From Christensenella sp. UBA1260 (GTDB lineage Bacteria; Bacillota; Clostridia; Christensenellales; CAG-917), in the NCBI GenBank assembly GCA_002308155.1, contig DBVQ01000027.1, forward strand, positions 16,471 to 23,046: a DNA stretch of 6,576 nt. The letters run 5' to 3'. Position numbers and translations under genes: made by a program. Below the pieces are notes generated by a model. That model saw nothing but the letters and a program-made list of their open reading frames with translations, was not told the DNA's origin and did not search any database. Below are positions 1-4,872 of this stretch, piece after piece (the stretch's first letter is position 1; every line of letters starts with the position of its first letter).

Positions 1-228
1 TATGCACGTAAAGAGGGCGACACAGGTTCTCCAGAAGTTCAAATCGCACTTCTCACAGCTCGTATCACAGAACTCACAGAGCACCTTAAGAATCACCCGA
101 AGGATCACCACAGCCGCAGAGGCTTGCTCATGATGGTTGGTCAAAGAAGAAACCTTCTCAACTATCTCAGCAATATGGACATTGAGCGTTATCGTGCAAT
201 CGTCAAATCACTTGGTTTGAGAAAATAA
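1..228 (+). CDS. rpsO: 30S ribosomal protein S15, C-terminal part (5' end outside window)
   Basis: Frame 1 is open from the first base to the TAA at 226-228, giving 75 residues. The protein begins YARKEGDTGSPEVQIALLT and contains the S15 hallmarks HHSRRGLL, GQRRNLLNYL and a C-terminal KSLGLRK. S15 is normally about 89 residues, so roughly 14 N-terminal residues lie upstream of the window. S15 is a primary binder of the central domain of 16S rRNA in the small subunit, and its His/Arg-rich loop contacts the rRNA. The gene is followed at once by an intrinsic terminator and then by pnp, the standard bacterial order. Nothing in the visible part looks damaged. Identification is near certain. Confidence 0.97.
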   Translation, partial: YARKEGDTGSPEVQIALLTARITELTEHLKNHPKDHHSRRGLLMMVGQRRNLLNYLSNMDIERYRAIVKSLGLRK

Positions 229-234
229 AAATGG

Positions 235-261
235 TGGGTGCTTTTGGCACCCATTTTTTTT
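235..261 (+). terminator. Intrinsic terminator after rpsO
   Basis: The perfect 7-bp stem TGGGTGC (235-241) / GCACCCA (247-253) closes a 5-base loop. It is followed directly by eight T residues (254-261), and the stem starts 6 bases after the rpsO stop codon. By analogy with other bacteria, partial read-through could supply pnp transcripts, because no convincing promoter is visible between this terminator and pnp. Confidence 0.9.
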
Positions 262-269
262 GGGAATAA

Positions 270-311
270 TCGACGCATAGTCGAAAATATATAGGGGATG
301 ATGGAATCCCC
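270..311 (+). promoter_or_regulatory. pnp leader with two small hairpins
   Basis: Two inverted repeats lie between the rpsO terminator and the pnp ribosome-binding site. The first is TCGAC (270-274) / GTCGA (280-284) with a 5-base loop. The second is GGGGAT (294-299) / ATCCCC (306-311) with a 6-base loop, ending on the base before the AGAGGAG ribosome-binding site (312-318). A TATATA at 288-293 could be a weak -10, but no -35 lies at a proper distance. A start near base 300 would also cut through the second hairpin, so the hairpins make most sense on a transcript begun upstream. In E. coli the pnp leader is structured and is the target of RNase III and PNPase autoregulation. A similar role here is only an inference. 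Confidence 0.4.
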
Positions 312-323
312 AGAGGAGTATTT

Positions 324-2438
324 ATGGAAAGAAAGATTTTCAAAACAACAGTCGGCGGCAGAGAGCTCGTCGTCGAAACCGGCGCATATTGCGGACAATC
401 CAATGGTTCCTGCATCGTGAGATGCGGCGACACAGTGGTTATGGTCAACGCAACTATGTCCAAGGCACCACGTGATGGTATGGACTTTTTCCCACTCAGC
501 GTGGACTATGAAGAAAAAATGTACGCCATCGGCAAGATTCCTGGTGGCTTCAAAAAGAGAGAGGGCAGAGCAAGCGATAAGGCAATTTTGACATCCCGCC
601 TTATCGACAGACCAATCCGTCCACTCTTCCCGAAGGGACTTTACAACGACGTGACAGTCATTGCAACCGTGCTTTCAGTTGACACAAACATCCAACCGGA
701 AGTTCTTGGTATGATCGGCTCATCCGTTGCACTCTCCATTTCGGATATTCCATGGGCAGGCCCAACAGGCTCCGTGGTTGTTGGATACGTTGACGGTGAA
801 TACGTCATCAACCCAGATGCAGAACAAAGAGCAAAATCCCGCCTCGCTCTCAACCTTGCAGGCACAAAAGATGCAATCATGATGGTTGAAGCAGGCGCAA
901 ACGTGATCAGCGAGAAGGAAATGCTTGATGCAATCCTCTTCGGTCATGAAGAAATCAAGAAGATCGTCGAGTTTATCGAGGGCATCCAAAAAGAAGTTGG
1001 CAAACCAAAACTTGACATCGAGCTTGAACATATCCCGGAAAACATTGATGCAGCAGTCAGAGAATATGCCGACAAGAAGATGGACTATGTCCTCGAAGCA
1101 TTTGACCGCTATGAGAGAGAAGCAAGAGAAGACGAACTCAATGTTGACGTGCTTGCTCACTTTGCAGAGGATTTCCAGGACGAACCAAAGAGAACGAAGT
1201 TCATCCTTGACAGCCTCTACTACTTGAAGAAAGAAAAGGTCAGAGCAAAAGTTCTCAACCAAGGCGTACGTCCGGATGGCAGATCCCTCACCGAAATTCG
1301 CCCAATTTGGTGCGAAGTCGGTATGCTCCCAAGAGTTCACGGCAGTGCAGTGTTCACACGTGGCCAAACGCAAGCTATGACAACTTGCACGCTCGGCACA
1401 ATCTCCGAAGCACAAAAGCTTGAAGGCCTCGATGATGACTTCTACAAGAGATATATGCATCAATACAACATGCCAGGCTACTCCACAGGCGAAGCAAAAG
1501 CTTTGAAGAGCCCGGGCAGACGTGAAATCGGCCATGGCGCACTTGCAGAGCGCGCACTCGAGCCTGTTCTTCCATCGGAAGAAGAGTTCCCATACGCAAT
1601 CCGTACAGTGTCCGACATTTTGAGCTCCAACGGTTCAACATCACAAGCATCCGTCTGCGGCAGCACGCTCGCACTCATGGACGCAGGCGTTCCGATCAAG
1701 GCTCCTGTTGCAGGTATCGCAATGGGTCTTATGAAGAACCCAGACGAAGGCAAAGTTGCAGTCCTCACAGACATCCAAGGCCTCGAAGACTTCTTGGGCG
1801 ATATGGACTTCAAGGTTGCAGGTACAACAGAAGGTATCACAGCAATCCAAATGGATATCAAGATCAAGGGTATTGATGAGGCAATCCTCACTCGCGCTCT
1901 TGAACAAGCAAGAAAGGGCAGACTTGAAATCCTTGACAAGATGCTCGCAGTGCTTCCAGCACCACGTCCGGAACTCAGCAAATGGGCTCCAAAGATTGTG
2001 TCCTTCTCCATTGATCCGGAAAAACTCGGCGATGTGATCGGCAAGGGTGGCAAGACCATCAACAAGATCATCGAAGACACAGGCGTCAAGATTGATTTGA
2101 GCGACGACGGCACGGTGTTTGTGGCATCCAATGACCAAGCCGCAATCAACAAAGCACGCTCTATCATCGAGACAATCGTCCGCGACGTTGAAGTCGGCGA
2201 CGTGTATGAAGGCATCGTCACCAAGATTATGGAGAACGAAAAAGGTCAATTTGGCGCAAGCGTCAACTTTGCACCTGGCAAGGACGGCATGGTCCACATC
2301 TCCAAGCTCTCCAAAGAGCGCGTTGAAAAGGTGACAGACGTTGTCAACGTTGGCGACATCGTGCTCGTCAAGGTCATCAAGATTGACGACAAGCATAGAG
2401 TGGATTTGAGACTCAAAGAGGTTTTGAAGAAAGCCTAA
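324..2438 (+). CDS. pnp: Polyribonucleotide nucleotidyltransferase (PNPase)
   Basis: Complete 704-residue protein, close to the usual length (about 700-711). PNPase is the cytoplasmic 3'-5' phosphorolytic exoribonuclease: it releases nucleoside diphosphates from RNA and can run in reverse to add tails. It works as a trimer with a central channel. Domains in order: first RNase PH domain (about 1-140) with the loop GGFKKREGR (74-82), equivalent to the RNA-gripping FFRR loop; a helical linker; second RNase PH domain from VRPDGR (315-320), with the phosphate-site segment SSNGSTSQ (434-441) and catalytic D489, D495 and K497 in EDFLGDMDFK (the E. coli D486/D492/K494 set); KH domain with GKGG at 573-576; S1 domain from about 624 to the end. 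ATG 324 has AGAGGAG (312-318) five bases upstream and matches the family start. All key residues are present. Codon use (GCA for Ala, AGA for Arg) is typical of a highly expressed gene. Confidence 0.98.
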   Translation: MERKIFKTTVGGRELVVETGAYCGQSNGSCIVRCGDTVVMVNATMSKAPRDGMDFFPLSVDYEEKMYAIGKIPGGFKKREGRASDKAILTSRLIDRPIRPLFPKGLYNDVTVIATVLSVDTNIQPEVLGMIGSSVALSISDIPWAGPTGSVVVGYVDGEYVINPDAEQRAKSRLALNLAGTKDAIMMVEAGANVISEKEMLDAILFGHEEIKKIVEFIEGIQKEVGKPKLDIELEHIPENIDAAVREYADKKMDYVLEAFDRYEREAREDELNVDVLAHFAEDFQDEPKRTKFILDSLYYLKKEKVRAKVLNQGVRPDGRSLTEIRPIWCEVGMLPRVHGSAVFTRGQTQAMTTCTLGTISEAQKLEGLDDDFYKRYMHQYNMPGYSTGEAKALKSPGRREIGHGALAERALEPVLPSEEEFPYAIRTVSDILSSNGSTSQASVCGSTLALMDAGVPIKAPVAGIAMGLMKNPDEGKVAVLTDIQGLEDFLGDMDFKVAGTTEGITAIQMDIKIKGIDEAILTRALEQARKGRLEILDKMLAVLPAPRPELSKWAPKIVSFSIDPEKLGDVIGKGGKTINKIIEDTGVKIDLSDDGTVFVASNDQAAINKARSIIETIVRDVEVGDVYEGIVTKIMENEKGQFGASVNFAPGKDGMVHISKLSKERVEKVTDVVNVGDIVLVKVIKIDDKHRVDLRLKEVLKKA

Positions 2439-2458
2439 TTGAGACACAACAAAAAATT

Positions 2459-2484
2459 ACAGCACCCTCAGGGTGCTGTTTTTT
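2459..2484. terminator. Bidirectional terminator between convergent pnp and the deacetylase-like gene
   Basis: The perfect 9-bp stem ACAGCACCC (2459-2467) / GGGTGCTGT (2471-2479) has a 3-base loop. On the plus strand it runs into six T residues (2479-2484), ending pnp transcripts. Read on the minus strand, the same stem is followed by AA and then six T residues (complement of 2451-2456), so it can also end the opposing transcript. The minus-strand stop codon (2483-2485) overlaps the plus-strand T-run, a very compact convergent junction. Confidence 0.88.
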
Positions 2485-3199
2485 ATATCACGTTGGAGAC
2501 GATATCGGGTTGCAAGCCGACAATTTTGATATATTCAAGGATGCGGGGCAGGGCGTCCACGGTGGCGTCGGTGGGGTGGAGCAGGATGAGCTCTCCGGCT
2601 TTAAGATTGTCGGTGGCGCGGGTGAAAATAAGGTCGGCATCTTGGTCGCGCCAGTCAATCGTGTCGCGCGTCCACATAATCACCTTGTAGCCAAGGTCTT
2701 CCGCCGCTTTTATCATATTGTCGCCAATGCTTCCGCTGGGCGGGGCAAAGAGGGTCATTTTGTCAAAGTCTTCAAAGTCTTTGAGAATGTTGCTGACAAG
2801 CCGTCCTGTCAGGCGTATCTCTTTGACGTTCTCGTCGTAAGAGAGTTTTGCGTGGTCGCGATGCAGATAGCCGTGGTTGGCGATTTCAAAGCCTGCCGTG
2901 TGCATTTTGACAACTGTATCCGCGTTCTTTGCCGCCCAACATCCGCCGACAAAAAACGTGGTTAGATAGCCGCTTTCTTCAAATATTTGCATGATTTTCT
3001 CCACGTTGTCCGTGCGCTCATAGACGTTGAACATAAGCGCCACTTTGCCTCTTGTTTCATCGCCTTTATATATGGCGGAAGAGGTGAGCGTGGCACTCTC
3101 TTGATGGCTTGCCGCAAAGTACGCCACAAGGAAAGAGGATACGAGCACAAGGATTATAACTACGTTTGAAATCACGCTTGCGTGTTTAAAACTTTTCAT
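2483..3199 (-). CDS. Membrane-anchored NodB-fold polysaccharide deacetylase-like protein (YlxY-like), degenerate active site
   Basis: The 238-residue protein starts with MKSFKH, then one hydrophobic segment (about 9-30), best read as a signal anchor that leaves the rest outside the membrane. From about residue 50 it follows the carbohydrate esterase 4 (NodB) pattern: strand VALMF, TFFVGGCW (81-88), GFEIANHGYLHRDH with the metal-site pair H109 and H113, APPSG (152-156), MWTRDTIDW (175-183) and LLHPT (206-210) with H208. True deacetylases have TFDDG in motif 1; here it is MFNVY, so both aspartates are replaced (N58, V59). The RPPY of motif 3 is APPS. Peptidoglycan or polysaccharide binding without normal catalysis, or altered chemistry, is therefore possible. 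The gene lies between pnp and the M16 gene, where Bacillus has ylxY, but in reverse orientation. The ATG has only a weak upstream AAAGTG. Fold assignment is firm; activity is unknown. Confidence 0.85.
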   Translation of the reverse strand: MKSFKHASVISNVVIILVLVSSFLVAYFAASHQESATLTSSAIYKGDETRGKVALMFNVYERTDNVEKIMQIFEESGYLTTFFVGGCWAAKNADTVVKMHTAGFEIANHGYLHRDHAKLSYDENVKEIRLTGRLVSNILKDFEDFDKMTLFAPPSGSIGDNMIKAAEDLGYKVIMWTRDTIDWRDQDADLIFTRATDNLKAGELILLHPTDATVDALPRILEYIKIVGLQPDIVSNVI

Positions 3200-3249
3200 A
3201 GAACACTTTATGACAATAAAAATCTTTATATGATTTTTGTTTTGCCTGC

Positions 3250-3261
3250 TTTTTGCAAAAA
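3250..3261. repeat. 12-bp perfect palindrome in the divergent promoter region
   Basis: TTTTTGCAAAAA is its own reverse complement. It ends 4 bases before the -35 element of the M16 gene promoter and lies within the 100-bp spacer between the two divergent genes. It could be an operator or simply AT-rich spacer sequence; no regulator is identifiable here. Confidence 0.3.
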
Positions 3262-3265
3262 CGAT

Positions 3266-3293
3266 TTGAAATTGTCAAGGTTTATGCTATAAT
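3266..3293 (+). promoter_or_regulatory. Sigma-A promoter with extended -10 for the M16 peptidase gene
   Basis: The -35 element TTGAAA (3266-3271) and the perfect -10 TATAAT (3288-3293) are separated by 16 bp, and a TG dinucleotide (3285-3286) sits one base before the -10. Transcription would start about 7 bases after the -10, at or within a base or two of A3300, which is the first base of the ATG start codon. The mRNA is therefore predicted to be leaderless or nearly so. Confidence 0.8.
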
Positions 3294-3299
3294 GACAGC

Positions 3300-4562
3300 A
3301 TGAGAAAAGTTGTTGATTTCAAAAGTGGATTGAAGCTTTCAATCGCCACAAACGAGGCGGTGAGGAGCATTGCAATAGGCGTTTTCGTGGGCGCAGGTGT
3401 CGTTGTGGAAAAGCCGGAAGAGAACGGCATTTCGCACTTCATTGAACACATGGTGTTCAAGGGGACAAAGACGAGAAGTGCCTATGACATCGTGCGAGAG
3501 ATGGACGCGATAGGTGCGCAAATCAACGCCGCGACGTCCAAGTCCTACACGTGTTTTTACACCACTTCGCTCGATACGAACGCGGAGAAGTGTATGGACG
3601 TGCTTGCCGATATGTATTTCAACCCCGTGTTTGACGCGACAGAGCTTGAACGCGAACGCAAAGTCATATACGAGGAGATTGACGAGTGTGAGGACGACCC
3701 GTTTGACGTCTGCGCTGAGCACGCATCCAGCGAGGTTTTGAAGGACACGCCGTATGGCAAGACGATTCTTGGCACAAAGGACTCTCTTGCTCGCCTTGAA
3801 AGCGCAGATTTGAAACGCTATCACAACGAGAAATACGTGGCAAACAACACGGTTTTGTCCATATCCGGCAACGTGACCGAGGAGAGGGCGATTGAACTTG
3901 CAACAAAATACTTTGAGAAGCGTTTTGACGGAAGAACGTTTGCTATGCAAACGGTTGAAAGAGCAGAGGAGCATTCGTCCTTTGAAAGCGTGGACAAAAA
4001 GATTGAACAGGCGCACGTGATACTCTCTTTCCCGAGTTTTGCGTACGGCGACGAGAGAGCGTCCACGCTCAATCTCTTGACCAACGTATTCTGCTCCGAA
4101 ATGTCCTCGCGTCTCTTCCAAAGCGTACGAGAGAAGTTGGGGCTTTGCTATTCAATCGGCGGATATCCTGCGGCATACCGCAACAACGGCTATTATGTCA
4201 TTTACACGTCCACGAACAAGGCGTCCGTTGAAAAGGCGGTCAAGGCAATCCGCAAAGAGATTGATTTGTTGCTCGCGGACGGCATAACCGACGAGGAGCT
4301 CTCAATGGGCAAAGAAAAACTCAAAACCGCACTCGTCTTGGGGCAGGAGAGTACTTATTCAATCATGAAAGCGTTTGGCTCAAGACTCGTTATGACGGGC
4401 GAACTTCTTGACATAGACAAGATGATTTTGGACATAGACAAGATTGAAAAGTCTGACGTTCTTGCCGTTGCACGCGAGATTTTCGGCAACAAAAACGTGT
4501 GTGCAACGCTCGTATCAAATGGAGTCAAGACAAATGTCTTGAAGGTTTTTCAAAACATTTAA
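3300..4562 (+). CDS. M16 family zinc metallopeptidase (MlpA/PqqL/mitochondrial processing peptidase-like)
   Basis: Complete 420-residue protein, the usual size for a single-chain bacterial M16B peptidase. The inverted zinc motif HFIEH is at 46-50 (zinc ligands H46 and H50, catalytic E49), and the distal glutamate is in VIYEEI (E125 or E126). The C-terminal M16 domain begins around YHNEKYVANN (174-183) and carries the substrate-contacting pair R277 and Y284 in VREKLGLCYSI (276-286). Members fold as two alpha/beta halves that close into a chamber and cut peptides. No signal peptide is seen, so it is probably cytoplasmic. In Bacillus, mlpA occupies the same place downstream of pnp and ylxY and has been linked to extracellular protease levels. 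The ATG at 3300 has no Shine-Dalgarno sequence, but the N-terminus MRKVVDFKSGLKLSI fits the family, so the start is kept. Compared with pnp it uses more GCG codons, consistent with lower expression. Confidence 0.95.
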   Translation: MRKVVDFKSGLKLSIATNEAVRSIAIGVFVGAGVVVEKPEENGISHFIEHMVFKGTKTRSAYDIVREMDAIGAQINAATSKSYTCFYTTSLDTNAEKCMDVLADMYFNPVFDATELERERKVIYEEIDECEDDPFDVCAEHASSEVLKDTPYGKTILGTKDSLARLESADLKRYHNEKYVANNTVLSISGNVTEERAIELATKYFEKRFDGRTFAMQTVERAEEHSSFESVDKKIEQAHVILSFPSFAYGDERASTLNLLTNVFCSEMSSRLFQSVREKLGLCYSIGGYPAAYRNNGYYVIYTSTNKASVEKAVKAIRKEIDLLLADGITDEELSMGKEKLKTALVLGQESTYSIMKAFGSRLVMTGELLDIDKMILDIDKIEKSDVLAVAREIFGNKNVCATLVSNGVKTNVLKVFQNI

Positions 4563-4563
4563 A

Positions 4564-4643
4564 TCGCACAATTTTGCGACCTGCTTTGTCAGGTTTGCGG
4601 GTGTTCACCACCATGTACGTTCTTGTACATTGGGGTGGCTCAC
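4564..4643. other. Cluster of three inverted repeats just after the M16 gene; possible structured RNA or dispersed repeat
   Basis: Hairpin 1 is TCGCA (4564-4568) / TGCGA (4575-4579). Hairpin 2 is ACCTG (4579-4583) / CAGGT (4590-4594). The two share base 4579, and hairpin 2 can extend at the cost of hairpin 1. Hairpin 3 is the longest: ATGTAC (4613-4618) / GTACAT (4625-4630) with a 6-base loop, continued across a 3-base bulge by CCACC (4608-4612) / GGTGG (4634-4638), and across an internal loop by GTG (4601-4603) / CAC (4641-4643). No T-run follows, so it is not an ordinary intrinsic terminator. It starts 1 base after the peptidase stop codon. It could be a 3' stabilising structure, part of a small RNA, or a copy of a REP/BIME-like intergenic repeat; one window cannot decide. 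Confidence 0.45.
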
Positions 4644-4665
4644 GTACGCACCTTTCGCGCATCTC

Positions 4666-4692
4666 ATCAAAATTGAGCGGTTTTGATTTTTT
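4666..4692 (+). terminator. Candidate weak AT-rich terminator downstream of the M16 gene
   Basis: ATCAAAA (4666-4672) pairs with TTTTGAT (4681-4687) around an 8-base loop, and a six-T run spans 4687-4692. The stem has only one G-C pair, so it would be weak alone. Together with the hairpins just upstream it may still end part of the peptidase transcripts. Confidence 0.4.
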
Positions 4693-4743
4693 AAAAATAC
4701 ACTTTTAAATATATAAAATGATATTCTAAACCCCTCTTTTGAA

Positions 4744-4768
4744 AAAACCGCCCAAATCGGGCGGTTTT
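4744..4768. terminator. Strong terminator-like hairpin upstream of the ftsK promoter
   Basis: The perfect 10-bp stem AAAACCGCCC (4744-4753) / GGGCGGTTTT (4759-4768) has a 5-base loop. The built-in A-run and T-run make it usable in either direction, though the unpaired T tail on the plus strand is short because GAAATAT follows. It lies 36 bases upstream of the ftsK -35 and probably isolates that promoter from read-through of the M16 gene. Confidence 0.75.
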
Positions 4769-4792
4769 GAAATATAATATTTCAAATATTTG
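4766..4792. repeat. Overlapping AT-rich palindromes upstream of the ftsK promoter (candidate operator)
   Basis: Positions 4766-4786 form a perfect 10+1+10 inverted repeat: left arm TTTGAAATAT, central A, right arm ATATTTCAAA. It overlaps the last three bases of the preceding terminator stem. A second palindrome, CAAATATTTG (4783-4792), shares four bases with its right arm. The pair ends 11 bases before the ftsK -35 (4804). The TATAAT inside the first palindrome (4773-4778) has no -35 at a suitable distance. A dimeric regulator-binding site is plausible but unproven. Confidence 0.4.
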
Positions 4793-4803
4793 CCGCTTAA
4801 CAC

Positions 4804-4832
4804 TTGAAAAATAGTCGGTGCTATGTTATAAT
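4804..4832 (+). promoter_or_regulatory. Near-consensus sigma-A promoter for the ftsK-like gene
   Basis: The -35 TTGAAA (4804-4809) and -10 TATAAT (4827-4832) are separated by exactly 17 bp. An extended -10 TG (4824-4825) lies one base before the -10. The predicted start is near 4839, giving a leader of about 33 bases that is almost entirely A and T. Confidence 0.88.
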
Positions 4833-4858
4833 TTCTTTTGCTAATAATATATAATTAT

Positions 4859-4864
4859 AGGAAG
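4859..4864 (+). promoter_or_regulatory. Ribosome-binding site that fixes the TTG start of the ftsK-like gene
   Basis: AGGAAG lies 8 bases upstream of TTG 4873-4875. An in-frame TAG at 4858-4860 rules out any earlier start. The next in-frame ATG (about 4993) would remove the first membrane segment. The TTG is therefore the best start. Confidence 0.8.
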
Positions 4865-4872
4865 ATAAAATC

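Larger units (their letters stand above)
4563..4872. other. 310-bp intergenic region with no supported gene
   Basis: No reading frame here has a credible start, ribosome-binding site and protein-like composition on either strand. The first 100 bases (to about 4660) are fairly GC-rich and full of inverted repeats. The rest is very AT-rich apart from one GC stem at 4744-4768. The functional content I can support is the hairpin cluster, two candidate terminators, overlapping palindromes, and the ftsK promoter and ribosome-binding site, each listed separately. Confidence 0.7.

Noticed and set aside
720..1535. Long minus-strand open frame (271 codons) opposite pnp, with others at 1478-2224 and 1641-2447
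   Set aside because: They are antisense to a full-length, clearly conserved pnp. Their translations are Cys/Ser-rich without recognisable domains, and they arise from codon bias in a highly expressed gene. No ribosome-binding sites or promoters were seen for them.
2510..2965. Plus-strand open frame of 151 codons opposite the deacetylase-like gene
   Set aside because: The minus-strand protein has a signal anchor and NodB motifs in order; the plus-strand product is Gly/Val-rich with no family resemblance.
3200..3240. A sporulation-type (sigma-E or sigma-G) promoter for the deacetylase-like gene, based on CATATAAA on the minus strand
   Set aside because: The -10-like string is only a partial match and no fitting -35 was found at the required spacing, so it was not annotated.
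3272..3293. TTGTCA (3272-3277) as the -35 of the M16 promoter
   Set aside because: It is only 10 bp from the -10, too close for sigma-A. TTGAAA at 3266-3271 has a workable 16-bp spacer.
3339..4121. Minus-strand open frame of 260 codons opposite the M16 gene
   Set aside because: The opposite strand encodes an intact M16 peptidase with all motifs. The antisense product is low in recognisable features and looks like a shadow of the coding strand.
4600..4652. A tRNA or known riboswitch in the hairpin cluster
   Set aside because: No cloverleaf, T-loop or CCA-adjacent acceptor stem can be drawn, and no conserved riboswitch core is recognisable. The element lies after a gene and far ahead of the ftsK promoter.
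4499..4708. Plus-strand open frame crossing the end of the M16 gene into the hairpin cluster
   Set aside because: It overlaps the peptidase in another frame, has no ribosome-binding site, and its second half translates inverted repeats. If the element proves to be a dispersed repeat, such frames would be annotated elsewhere as spurious hypothetical proteins.
4773..4778. TATAAT inside the palindrome as a second ftsK promoter
   Set aside because: No acceptable -35 lies 16-18 bp upstream; that region is the GC stem of the terminator. The promoter at 4804-4832 is far better.
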